This document shows, piece after piece, positions 50,449-58,519 of a DNA stretch of 64,000 nucleotides; position 1 is the stretch's first letter, and each line of letters begins with the position of its first letter. The notes beneath the pieces were generated by a model, which ran no database searches, was not told the DNA's origin, and worked only from the letters and a program-made list of their open reading frames with translations. The position numbers were made by a program, and so were the translations under genes. Where the stretch lies: positions 124,001-188,000 of the forward strand of contig CAJUKS010000003.1 of assembly GCA_910587405.1 (NCBI GenBank), written 5' to 3'. This DNA is from an uncultured Alphaproteobacteria bacterium. Lineage in GTDB: Bacteria > Pseudomonadota > Alphaproteobacteria > RF32 > CAG-239.

Positions 50449-53178
50449 ATGATAGGCAAAATAGCAAAGGTGTTTTTTGGCAGCGCCAATGACCGTTTTA
50501 TCAAAAAACAATATAAGACAATCAATAAAATCAATGCGTTAGAGCCGCAAATCGAAAAGCTCAGCGATGAGGAACTGAAAGGCAAAACCGCAGAATTTAA
50601 AAAGCGCCTCAATGACGGCGAAACGCTTGACGAACTGTTGCCGGAAGCTTTTGCCGTTGTCCGCGAAGCCGCGAAACGGACGTTGGGACAACGTCATTAC
50701 GATGTGCAGCTGATCGGCGGTATTGTTTTGCACAAGGGAATGATTGCCGAAATGAAGACCGGCGAAGGCAAAACGCTGGTGGCAACGCTGGCCGCTTATT
50801 TGAATGCCTTGGAAGGAAAAGGGGTTCATATTGTTACCGTCAACGACTATTTGGCCAAACGCGACGCCGAATGGATGGGACAGGTTTATCGCTTTTTGGG
50901 TCTGACGGTCGATTATATCGTTCACGGCAAAAACGACGAGGAACGCCGTGCCGCTTATGCCAGCGACATTATTTACGGTACCAACAACGAGTTGGGTTTT
51001 GACTATCTGCGCGATAACATGAAGTTTTCGCTTTCCGACATGGTGCAGCGGCCGTTTAATTTTGCGATCGTCGACGAAGTCGATTCGATTCTGATCGACG
51101 AAGCGCGGACGCCGTTGATCATTTCCGGCGCCGCCGAAGACTCCTCGGAAAAATATGTGGCGGTGAACAGCATTATTCCGAAGCTGGTTGACGCGGATTA
51201 TGAAAAAGACGAAAAAGCCAAGAGCGTGACACTTACCGAAGCCGGGATGGAACACGTCGAACAGCTGCTTAAGGAAACCGGACAAATCAAGGACGGCGGT
51301 CTTTATGATATGGCTAACGTGGCGTTGGTACAGCATGTCAACAATGCGCTGAAAGCGCACAAAATGCAAATTCGCGACGTTGATTATATCGTCAAAGACG
51401 GCAAGGTTGTGATTATTGACGAATTTACCGGCCGGATGATGGAAGGCCGCCGTTATTCCGATGGTTTGCATCAGGCGATCGAAGCCAAGGAACATGTTGC
51501 GATTCAGTCTGAAAATCAGACTCTGGCCTCGATTACTTTCCAAAATTATTTCCGTCTGTATCCGAAATTGTCGGGTATGACCGGTACGGCGATGACCGAA
51601 GAAGCCGAATTCGTTGACATTTACGGTTTGTCGTGCATTGAGATTCCGACCAACCGTCCGGTTCAGCGTACCGATCATCATGATGAGATTTATCGTACCG
51701 CCAAAGAAAAATATGATGCCATTATTGAGACAATTTTGGATTGTCATCGTCGCGGACAGCCGGTTTTGGTCGGAACGACCTCAATTGAAAAGTCTGAGCT
51801 GGTGGCCGAACTGCTGCGCGCCAAGAGCGATGTCAAGTTTGAAGTGCTCAATGCCCGCCATCATGAACGCGAAGCGGCAATTGTGGCCGAAGCCGGTGTT
51901 TCCGGGGCGATTACGATTGCCACCAACATGGCGGGCCGCGGTACCGATATTCAGTTGGGCGGCAATCCGGACATGCGCCTGAAAGCAACGCTGAAAGGCG
52001 ACGAAACCCCGGATCAGGTTGCGCGGATGCGGGAGGAAATCAAGCTGGCGATTGATGCCGACAAAGAGAAAGTCGTTGCGTCCGGCGGTTTGTATATTCT
52101 GGGTACCGAACGTCACGAAAGCCGCCGTATCGACAATCAGTTGCGCGGTCGTGCCGGACGTCAGGGCGATCCCGGAACTTCCAAATTTTTCCTGTCGATG
52201 GAAGATGACCTGATGCGGATTTTCGGTTCGGAGAGAATGTCGGCGATGTTGCAAAAGCTGGGATTGCCGGAAGGTGAACCTCTTGTCCATCCGTGGATCA
52301 GCAAGGCGTTGGAAAAGGCTCAGCAGAAAGTGGAAGAACGCAACTTTGACATCCGTAAGAATTTGTTGAAGTATGACAATGTGATGAATGATCAGCGCAA
52401 GGTTATTTACGATCAGCGCAAAGAACTGATGAAGACCTCCGATGTTTCGGGAACGGTCGCCGAAATGCGCGATGAATATCTGAATGACGTTTTGGCGCCG
52501 TATCTGCAACGCAGCCTGACCCCGAAAGAATGGCCGCTCGGCGAGTTGCAGCAGGAAATCTGGCGCATCAGCGGTTTCGTGCTGCCGGTTGACAAATGGG
52601 CCGAAGAGCCGGAAATGGATGCCGAAACGATGAGTTTGAAAATTGTTGAGACGATTGAACAGAACATCATTGAGAAAAACCGCGGCGTGCCGGAAGAAAT
52701 TGTCCGTCTGGTCGAAAAAAATATTCTGATGCAGGTGATGGATCAGTTGTGGAAAGAACATATCGCCACTTTGGATTACATGCGCCACACCATTGTGCTG
52801 CGTGCCTACGGACAGAAAGATCCGCTCAACGAATACAAAAAAGAAGCCTTTAATATGTTTTCGGATATGCTGGATCTGTTGCGCGAGAAAGTCACTTTCC
52901 TGACCTGCCGGGCACAAATTCAGAACGGAAACGAAGAAGATTTGCGTCTCCGTGAGCAAAATACCCGCATGCAGGCGATTCACGAAAGCCCGCAAAGCTT
53001 GATCGGCGGCGAAAAGGCGCCTGCCGAAGAAAAGGAAAAATCGGTTCCTTTCCAGTATACTAAAACGGAAATTGATCCAAAAGATCCGTCAACCTGGGGA
53101 AAAGTGTCGCGTAACGACGCCTGTCCCTGCGGCAGCGGCAAAAAATACAAACACTGCCACGGTCAGATTCTGAATTAA
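50449..53178 (+). CDS. secA: Preprotein translocase ATPase SecA
   Basis: Drives Sec-dependent export of unfolded proteins. 909 residues from ATG 50449, with AAGGTGG 8 bp upstream; the GTG at 50437 lies inside this site. Walker A is in AEMKTGEGKTLVATL (near residue 103) and Walker B in FAIVDEVDSILIDEARTPL. The preprotein cross-linking, helical-scaffold and helicase motifs (TNMAGRGTDIQLGGN, GRAGRQGDPG) follow. The C-terminal zinc finger CPCGSGKKYKHCHG, which binds SecB, is intact. A weak terminator follows the stop. Confidence 0.98.
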   Translation: MIGKIAKVFFGSANDRFIKKQYKTINKINALEPQIEKLSDEELKGKTAEFKKRLNDGETLDELLPEAFAVVREAAKRTLGQRHYDVQLIGGIVLHKGMIAEMKTGEGKTLVATLAAYLNALEGKGVHIVTVNDYLAKRDAEWMGQVYRFLGLTVDYIVHGKNDEERRAAYASDIIYGTNNELGFDYLRDNMKFSLSDMVQRPFNFAIVDEVDSILIDEARTPLIISGAAEDSSEKYVAVNSIIPKLVDADYEKDEKAKSVTLTEAGMEHVEQLLKETGQIKDGGLYDMANVALVQHVNNALKAHKMQIRDVDYIVKDGKVVIIDEFTGRMMEGRRYSDGLHQAIEAKEHVAIQSENQTLASITFQNYFRLYPKLSGMTGTAMTEEAEFVDIYGLSCIEIPTNRPVQRTDHHDEIYRTAKEKYDAIIETILDCHRRGQPVLVGTTSIEKSELVAELLRAKSDVKFEVLNARHHEREAAIVAEAGVSGAITIATNMAGRGTDIQLGGNPDMRLKATLKGDETPDQVARMREEIKLAIDADKEKVVASGGLYILGTERHESRRIDNQLRGRAGRQGDPGTSKFFLSMEDDLMRIFGSERMSAMLQKLGLPEGEPLVHPWISKALEKAQQKVEERNFDIRKNLLKYDNVMNDQRKVIYDQRKELMKTSDVSGTVAEMRDEYLNDVLAPYLQRSLTPKEWPLGELQQEIWRISGFVLPVDKWAEEPEMDAETMSLKIVETIEQNIIEKNRGVPEEIVRLVEKNILMQVMDQLWKEHIATLDYMRHTIVLRAYGQKDPLNEYKKEAFNMFSDMLDLLREKVTFLTCRAQIQNGNEEDLRLREQNTRMQAIHESPQSLIGGEKAPAEEKEKSVPFQYTKTEIDPKDPSTWGKVSRNDACPCGSGKKYKHCHGQILN

Positions 53179-53183
53179 CCAAG

Positions 53184-53216
53184 AATCCCGGCAAGATAAG
53201 CCGGGATTTCGGTTTA
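53184..53216 (+). terminator. Probable terminator of secA
   Basis: AATCCCGGC, loop, GCCGGGATT, followed by a broken T run (TTCGGTTT). Confidence 0.55.
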
Positions 53217-53256
53217 AAAACAGAGACCGTCGGAAACAAAACATAATGTGGGGCCT

Positions 53257-54477
53257 ATGATCAGACATATGATTGCTTTTGCACCTTCAACGCCGAAATT
53301 GGGAGAGTTTAACCAGTTGCGCGGGGTGCTATCGGGATTGATGCGCTTTTGCGACAAAGGTATGCATTTTGCCTATAATCTTGATATGTGCTTTGAAAAC
53401 GTGGCGGGAACGCCGCTTAAACGGCATCTGTATGCTGATGACGAAAGTTTTGAGCGCGATGTTTTTCGTTGTCTGGACGGTTATTTCTCTCATCATCTGC
53501 TGGTGCCGAAAGTGTTTGTCACCATTTGTTCGCCGGAAGACGCCGATAATGCCGCGGCCAACGTCGATGCGGTTTGCCGGGCGGTCAAAGACTATTATGC
53601 CGCCCGCGGCATGGGCAGAGTGGTGACGGCTGCCGTCAATTCGAGCATATACAATTACGGATCGGCCGACGTGGTTCATGTCTGCGGGCATCTCATGAGC
53701 GAGGAAGAACGGCAAATGCTGGAAAGCGATGCGGAACTGAAACGGAAAATATTCGTTTCGGAAGGAATCATCCACAATATGTCGCGTGTGTTTATCCGGC
53801 AGAAGTTCGGACAGCCGAAAATGCAAAAGGTATCGGCTGCGTGTCAAAACGGCCGTCCGAATGTTGTATTCGTGCTCGGCGGCCGGGTAGCGGGGCCGGA
53901 AATTCGGTTGAGTTTGCATAACGCCGAAAATATTTTCCGTCGCGCGCAACAGCTGGCGCAGAGAAATTACAACGTCATTATTGTCAACGGTCCGCGGACG
54001 CCGAATGACGTTACCGATTATTTTTATGAACAAAGTGTTGCAGGCGGAGAAGAAATTCGTTTTTACAATTCGAAGCAGGTGGCACGGACCGACGAAGAGC
54101 GTCAACCGGAAAAATGGCGCATTTATTCGGGCCGATACGAAGAAGTCTTTTTACGTCAGGCTGCCGAATTCGGCAATGTTTATCCCGCTGTGCTGGGGTT
54201 GGAAAATACGCTGGTCGTCCATACCTTTGATTCTTTTTCCTGTTGCGAAACCGCGGCTTGCGGCATTCCCACGGCAATCTGCCGGGAAGCGGAAGTCGAC
54301 CGCGCCGTTCGTCCCGACTGCTATCGGCTGGCCGATCAGCTGACGGCGGCAGGTTATGCGATTGACTTTGCGGATTTTGATGCCGAAACCGAACCGCGGG
54401 ACCTGAAACTGAAAGTTTTGCCAAACGTCAATTTTCTGCTGGCGGAAAAAATTATCGACCGGTTGTCGGAAGTCTGA
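53257..54477 (+). CDS. ELM1-like (DUF1022) family protein, tentative
   Basis: 406 residues from ATG 53257 (GTG 53248 and ATG 53272 are alternatives; no clear ribosome site). The C-terminal half shows RPNVVFVLGGRVAGPEIRLS, then NVIIVNGPRTPNDVTDYFYEQ and a motif TLVVHTFDSFSCCETAACGIPTAI, in the arrangement of the mitochondrial-fission-ELM1-like/GT-B fold found widely in Alphaproteobacteria. The N-terminal half (MIAFAPSTPKLGEFNQLRGV) is less clear. Function is unknown; a glycosyltransferase-like role is possible. It lies between secA and the ffh promoter. Confidence 0.6.
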   Translation: MIRHMIAFAPSTPKLGEFNQLRGVLSGLMRFCDKGMHFAYNLDMCFENVAGTPLKRHLYADDESFERDVFRCLDGYFSHHLLVPKVFVTICSPEDADNAAANVDAVCRAVKDYYAARGMGRVVTAAVNSSIYNYGSADVVHVCGHLMSEEERQMLESDAELKRKIFVSEGIIHNMSRVFIRQKFGQPKMQKVSAACQNGRPNVVFVLGGRVAGPEIRLSLHNAENIFRRAQQLAQRNYNVIIVNGPRTPNDVTDYFYEQSVAGGEEIRFYNSKQVARTDEERQPEKWRIYSGRYEEVFLRQAAEFGNVYPAVLGLENTLVVHTFDSFSCCETAACGIPTAICREAEVDRAVRPDCYRLADQLTAAGYAIDFADFDAETEPRDLKLKVLPNVNFLLAEKIIDRLSEV

Positions 54478-54521
54478 GCGGCGTCGTTTTGACGCAGTGG
54501 ACGTCGGGGTGTTTTTTTTGC

Positions 54522-54549
54522 TTGACTATTGTTATTTATCAGATATAGT
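54522..54549 (+). promoter_or_regulatory. Strong sigma-70-type promoter of ffh
   Basis: TTGACT (54522-54527), 16-bp spacer, TATAGT (54544-54549). Transcription should begin near 54556, leaving a leader of about 110 nt. Confidence 0.75.
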
Positions 54550-54595
54550 CGAGCAAAAGTTCAATGATTTTTCATTGCGTTTTGTAATTTAACCA

Positions 54596-54640
54596 CACTC
54601 CGAGGAGTGCCGCCAGTCAGCGAGGGTTCGCACACTGGCG
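54596..54640 (+). promoter_or_regulatory. Structured 5' leader of ffh
   Basis: Two adjacent hairpins: CACTC-cgag-GAGTG (54596-54609) and a longer one pairing CGCCAGT (54611-54617) with ACTGGCG (54634-54640), with an inner GCGA-gggt-TCGC stem. It ends 25 bp before the ffh start. It lacks the conserved core of SRP RNA. It may control ffh expression. Confidence 0.55.
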
Positions 54641-54664
54641 TGCAATAGTTTATAGGTATGATGT

Positions 54665-56044
54665 ATGTTTGAGAACCTTACTGACAAACTGAGCGGCGTT
54701 TTTGCCCGGATCACCTCGCGCGGGGTGCTGAGCGACAAAGACATTGACGAAGCAATGCGGGAAATCCGGGTTGCTTTGCTTGAAGCCGATGTCGCTTTGC
54801 CGGTGGTTAAGGAGTTTATTGCCCAAGTCAAAGAGGAAGCCCGCGGCGAAAAACTGGTGCGTTCGATTCAGCCGGGACAGCTGGTGGTAAAGATTGTTCA
54901 CGATCAGCTGGTGAAACTGCTCGGTACGGAAGAAAACGGACTCAATTTTAACGTGGTGCCTCCGGCGGTGATTTTAATGACCGGCCTCCAAGGCTCGGGT
55001 AAAACGACAACGTCGGCCAAACTGGCGAAGCGGCTGGGTAAAAACCGCAAAGTGTTGCTGGCATCGTTGGACGTATATCGGCCGGCGGCGCAGGAACAGC
55101 TTGAACAGCTGGCGGCTCAGATCGGCGGCCACAGCCTGCCGATCGTAAAAGGCGAAAAACCGTTGGAAATTACCCGGCGGGCAATGGACGTTGCGAGAAA
55201 AGGCGGTTTCGACGTTTTGATTCTCGACTCGGCCGGACGACTGCATATTGACGAAACGCTGATGGAAGAATTGCAGGCGGTCAAAAAATTGTCGGAACCG
55301 GCAGAAACTTTGCTGGTGGCGGATGCGATGATGGGGCAGGACGCTTGCAACGTAGCCCGAGAATTTAACGAAAGACTCGGACTGAGCGGAATTGTGCTGA
55401 CCCGTATTGACGGTTCGTCCCGTGCCGGCGCGGCACTTTCGATGCGGATGATTGCCGGGGTACCGTTAAAGTTCTTAGGGACCGGCGAGAAAGTTGACGA
55501 ACTGGAAGAATTTCACGCCGACCGAATTGCCGGACGGATTCTGGGGCAGGGAGACGTGGTTTCTCTGGTGGAGCGTACGCTGGAGACGGTGGATCGCGAA
55601 GAGGCGGACAAAATGGCTGCCCGGATGATGAAAGGCAAGTTTGACTTGGACGATTTGCTGGCGCAATTGCGTCAGATACAGAAACTGGGCAGTCTGGGCG
55701 GAATTATGGGAATGATTCCCGGTTTGTCGAAGTTTAAAAATCAGATTGAGAATGCCGGCGTCGGCGACGGTCTGATCAAAAAGCAAGAGGCGATTATTCT
55801 CTCAATGACGAAGTCGGAGAGGAAAAATCCCGATATCATCAAAGCCTCGCGCAAGAAGAGAATTGCAGCGGGCTCGGGTGTGGAAGTTCAGGACGTCAAC
55901 AAGCTCTTGAAGCAATATGAGCAGATGGCGACCATGATGAAAAAAATGGGCAGGGGCGGCGGTCTTGCCGGTCTTGCTTCAATGATGAAAAACGCTCCTT
56001 TCGGAAAATTTCCGGGAGGAATGGGCAACAAGTTTCCGTTTTAA
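54665..56044 (+). CDS. ffh: Signal recognition particle protein Ffh
   Basis: GTPase that binds SRP RNA and signal sequences for co-translational targeting. 459 residues. N domain at 1-90, G domain with G1 GLQGSGKTTTSAKLA (near residue 107), G3 LILDSAGRLHIDE and G4 VLTRIDGSSRAGAAL (the usual TKLDG is TRIDG here). The M domain has IMGMIPGLSKFKNQ and the signal-binding, Met-rich helices (QMATMMKKMG, GGLAGLASMM). The ATG follows a structured leader without a clear Shine-Dalgarno sequence. It is the first gene of the ffh-rpsP-rimM-trmD-rplS cluster. Confidence 0.97.
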   Translation: MFENLTDKLSGVFARITSRGVLSDKDIDEAMREIRVALLEADVALPVVKEFIAQVKEEARGEKLVRSIQPGQLVVKIVHDQLVKLLGTEENGLNFNVVPPAVILMTGLQGSGKTTTSAKLAKRLGKNRKVLLASLDVYRPAAQEQLEQLAAQIGGHSLPIVKGEKPLEITRRAMDVARKGGFDVLILDSAGRLHIDETLMEELQAVKKLSEPAETLLVADAMMGQDACNVAREFNERLGLSGIVLTRIDGSSRAGAALSMRMIAGVPLKFLGTGEKVDELEEFHADRIAGRILGQGDVVSLVERTLETVDREEADKMAARMMKGKFDLDDLLAQLRQIQKLGSLGGIMGMIPGLSKFKNQIENAGVGDGLIKKQEAIILSMTKSERKNPDIIKASRKKRIAAGSGVEVQDVNKLLKQYEQMATMMKKMGRGGGLAGLASMMKNAPFGKFPGGMGNKFPF

Positions 56045-56100
56045 GCCATAAAGCGGAAAAAATTAACTCGAATACATCTTTTTAGAAAGGAAAATAAAAA

Positions 56101-56472
56101 ATGGCAGTTCGTATCAGATTATCTCGCGGCGGTTCCAAGAAACGTCCGTTCTATCGTATTGTGGCAGCCGACCAAAGAGCGCCCCGCGACGGTAGATTTA
56201 TTGAAAAACTCGGCACTTACAATCCGTTGTTGCCGCAGGATCATGAACAGAGACTGGTAATCAATGAAGAAAGAGTCAAATATTGGCTCGGCGTCGGTGC
56301 TCAGCCGACCGACAGACTGGAAAAGCTGTTTGGCAACCTCGGTCTGGTAAAAGCCCCGGCTATGCGTGAACAGCCGAAAAAATCGGCTCCGAAAGCCAAG
56401 GCTCAGGAAAGAATGAAAGAAAAAGAAGCTGCTGCTGCCGCTGCTGCCGAAGCTGCTTCGTCTGCCGAATAA
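56101..56472 (+). CDS. rpsP: 30S ribosomal protein S16
   Basis: 123 residues. The first 80, MAVRIRLSRGGSKKRPFYRIVAADQ.. to LFGNLGLVK, are standard bS16. An added C-terminal tail of about 40 residues is basic then Ala/Glu-rich (KEAAAAAAAEAASSAE), an extension seen in Alphaproteobacteria. AGAAAGGAAAA precedes the ATG. It lies 56 bp after ffh and 27 bp before rimM in a conserved cluster. Confidence 0.98.
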   Translation: MAVRIRLSRGGSKKRPFYRIVAADQRAPRDGRFIEKLGTYNPLLPQDHEQRLVINEERVKYWLGVGAQPTDRLEKLFGNLGLVKAPAMREQPKKSAPKAKAQERMKEKEAAAAAAAEAASSAE

Positions 56473-56499
56473 TTTTTCAACAATTGAGGATCCGCTTTT

Positions 56500-57030
56500 A
56501 TGGAAAACGGTCGTAAAATCTGCCTGGGAGCTATCGTCGGCGTTCACGGAATCAAGGGTGAGGTCAAGGTAAAGAGCTTTACCGAAACCGATCGCAATCT
56601 TGAACGTTACGGGGTGCTCGAAGATCAGAACGGGCGTCGTTTTGAAGTAAAAGTGTCCGGGCATTCCAAGGAACTGCTCCGGGTGAAGATTAAAGGAATC
56701 GACGATCGCAATACCGCGGAAGGATTGATCGGCAGCCGTTTGTATGCCGAACGCGAAGTTTTGCCGCCGCTGGAGAATGAAGACGAGTTTTATCAGGCCG
56801 ATCTGATCGGATTGGAAGTTCGTCAAAACGGCAGCGCGCAGCCGGCGGGCCGGGTGGCCGGGATTTATAATTTCGGTGCCGGGGAAATTTTGGAAATCAA
56901 AGTTGCCGCGACCGGAAAGCTGGAAATGATTCCCTTCAACCGGGTTTATGTTCCCGAAGTTAATATTAAAGACGGTTATATTATTGTCAGCTCGGTTTCG
57001 ATGCTGTTTGACGAGGAAGACGGGGAATAA
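56500..57030 (+). CDS. rimM: 16S rRNA processing protein RimM
   Basis: Assists maturation of the 30S head domain, interacting with ribosomal protein S19. 176 residues. The N-terminal RimM barrel has LGAIVGVHGIKGEVKVKSF and GLIGSRLYAEREVLPPL; the C-terminal PRC-barrel has FYQADLIGLEVRQN and EMIPFNRVYVPEVNIKDGYIIV. The last base of its TAA stop is the first base of the trmD ATG, so translation of the two is coupled. Confidence 0.95.
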   Translation: MENGRKICLGAIVGVHGIKGEVKVKSFTETDRNLERYGVLEDQNGRRFEVKVSGHSKELLRVKIKGIDDRNTAEGLIGSRLYAEREVLPPLENEDEFYQADLIGLEVRQNGSAQPAGRVAGIYNFGAGEILEIKVAATGKLEMIPFNRVYVPEVNIKDGYIIVSSVSMLFDEEDGE

Positions 57031-57725
57031 TGGCGTTAAATTTTAAAATTTATACCATTTTTCCGGAAATTTTTCCGGGCTTTCTCGGCTATTCGCTGAC
57101 CGGACGCGCATTGGAAGAAGGCATTTGGTCGTTTGAAACCGTAAATATCCGCGATTATGCTTTTGACAAGCATGGTTCGGTTGATGACACGCCTTGCGGC
57201 GGCGGTGCCGGAATGGTGATGCGTGCCGATGTTTTGGGGCGTGCGATTGCCGCCAACCATCGCGGCGGCCGCATTTTAGCGATGAGCCCTAAAGGACGTC
57301 CGCTGACGCAGCAAACGGTACATCAATTGAGCCGGGAAAGTGAGATCAGCGTGGTTTGCGGCCGTTTTGAAGGAATAGACGAACGGGTGCTGGAAGCTTT
57401 TGACATTGAGGAAGTCAGCATCGGCGACTATATCCTGACCGGCGGCGAGCAAGCGGCGCAGATTATGTTTGACGCGATTATCCGTTTGTTGCCGGGTGTG
57501 CTCGGCAACGCGCAGTCGACGATGAGCGAAAGCTTTGAGGACTGTCTGCTCGAATATCCGCAATATACCCGTCCGACCGAGTGGGAAGGAAGACAGGTTC
57601 CCGAGGTGCTGTTAAGCGGTCATCATAAGAAGATTGAGGACTGGCGCAAAGAGCAGGCCATAAAAATTACCGGAGAACGCCGACCGGATCTGTTGAAAAA
57701 ATATCTTGACTCAAAAAGGGTTTAG
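57030..57725 (+). CDS. trmD: tRNA (guanine-N1)-methyltransferase TrmD
   Basis: Methylates G37 of tRNAs reading CNN codons. 231 residues, SPOUT-class trefoil-knot enzyme. Motifs: VDDTPCGGGAGMVMR, ISVVCGRFEGIDERVLE, SIGDYILTGGEQAAQIMFDAIIR (SAM-binding knot) and EYPQYTRPTEWEGRQVPEVLLSGHH (with the catalytic Asp/Arg region). The start overlaps the rimM stop by one base. 41 bp separate it from rplS. Confidence 0.97.
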   Translation: MALNFKIYTIFPEIFPGFLGYSLTGRALEEGIWSFETVNIRDYAFDKHGSVDDTPCGGGAGMVMRADVLGRAIAANHRGGRILAMSPKGRPLTQQTVHQLSRESEISVVCGRFEGIDERVLEAFDIEEVSIGDYILTGGEQAAQIMFDAIIRLLPGVLGNAQSTMSESFEDCLLEYPQYTRPTEWEGRQVPEVLLSGHHKKIEDWRKEQAIKITGERRPDLLKKYLDSKRV

Positions 57726-57766
57726 GCATAGAAAGTAACAAAATATTTTAAGTAAAGGTAACTCTA

Positions 57767-58171
57767 ATGAACATTTTAAAAGAAGTAGAAAAAGAGCAGA
57801 TTGCAAAGCTCAGCGAAGGCAAAAGCCTTCCGACATTTAAGCCGGGCGATACTTTGAAAGTTCACACCAAAGTTAAAGAAGGCGATCGTGAACGTATTCA
57901 GGTTTATGAAGGTGTCTGCATTGCCCGTAAAAACGACGGACTGAATTCTTCTTTTACCGTCAGAAAAATTTCTTTCGGTGAAGGCGTCGAACGCGTATTC
58001 CCGCTGTATTCTCCGAATATTGCCAAGATTGAAGTTTCGCGTATCGGTCGTGTCCGTCGCGCCAAACTGTATTTCCTGCGCGCTTTGCGCGGCCGTTCGG
58101 CTCGTATTGCCGACGATCTGCGTGCCGCTCAGAAGGCAAAAGAAGCTGCTGCTGCCGCTTCCGAGAAATAA
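57767..58171 (+). CDS. rplS: 50S ribosomal protein L19
   Basis: 134 residues. FKPGDTLKVHTKVKEGDRERIQVYEGVCIARKN-type core, SFTVRKISFGEGVERVFPLYSPNI and KLYFLRALRGRSARI are characteristic of bL19. A short Ala/Glu/Lys tail follows. AAGTAAAGGTAAC precedes the ATG. It is the last gene of the cluster, closed by a strong terminator. Confidence 0.98.
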   Translation: MNILKEVEKEQIAKLSEGKSLPTFKPGDTLKVHTKVKEGDRERIQVYEGVCIARKNDGLNSSFTVRKISFGEGVERVFPLYSPNIAKIEVSRIGRVRRAKLYFLRALRGRSARIADDLRAAQKAKEAAAAASEK

Positions 58172-58194
58172 TTGCGGCAACTGTCGTTTGTTAT

Positions 58195-58229
58195 GAAAAA
58201 ACCTCTCCGTTACGGAGAGGTTTTTTTTG
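58195..58229 (+). terminator. Terminator of the rpsP-rplS cluster
   Basis: AAAAAACCTCTCCG, loop tta, CGGAGAGGTTTTTT. The next 120 bp (58230-58349) are G+C-rich and show no gene. Confidence 0.93.
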
Positions 58230-58349
58230 CGTTGACAAACAGGGCAGGCGGGCGGCGGTTGTTTGGATGATAAAGCCGAAACGATCGGCGTAAACGGCCG
58301 GAAGGACGGCGGATGGCATTGTCGGAGTTTGGGGCAAAAAAGCTAAAAC

Positions 58350-58381
58350 TGTATCAAAAAAAGGTTCGTTTTTTTGATACA
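58350..58381 (+). repeat. Distal recombination-like site of AT3
   Basis: A perfect 13-6-13 palindrome: left arm TGTATCAAAAAAA, core GGTTCG, right arm TTTTTTTGATACA. Its core differs from AT1 and AT2 at the centre (TT in place of AT). Confidence 0.85.
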
Positions 58382-58467
58382 GGCAAATCGTACAACAAAG
58401 AAGAATTAAATTCAAGAAGATTGTGAGATTATCAATAGGTTAGGAAAAGTCTTTCTGCATAATAAAT
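58382..58467. other. 86-bp putative invertible segment of AT3
   Basis: Same length and orientation as the AT2 segment, nearly identical to it over the first 67 bases, and similar to the reverse complement of the AT1 segment. Contains TTCAAGAAGATTGTGAGATT and ATCAATAGGTTAGG. No confident promoter assignment. Confidence 0.7.
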
Positions 58468-58489
58468 TGTATCAAAAAAACGAACGTTT
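58468..58489 (+). repeat. Proximal recombination-like site of AT3
   Basis: Arm TGTATCAAAAAAA, core CGAACG, then TTT. It starts 118 bp after the distal site and 52 bp before the start codon. Its inner 18 bases are the exact inverse of those in the distal site, including the AT3-specific AA/TT. Confidence 0.85.
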
Positions 58490-58519
58490 AACGATTATAA
58501 TTTAAAATTGAGGAATAAT

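Noticed and set aside
54556..54664. 4.5S SRP RNA gene upstream of ffh
   Set aside because: The conserved SRP helix 8 core (GGUCAGG..GGAAGGAAGCAGCC type) is absent.
58191..58415. Minus-strand frame starting MNLILLCCTICLYQKNE
   Set aside because: Its N-terminus is the translated recombination site of AT3 and it crosses the rplS terminator.
58350..58489. Slipped-strand phase variation at the A7/T7 tracts of the autotransporter upstream sites
   Set aside because: All the tracts have the same length (7) and the site spacing is exactly 118 bp at three loci. Slippage would vary tract length. The inverse homology of the AT1 segment fits inversion better.
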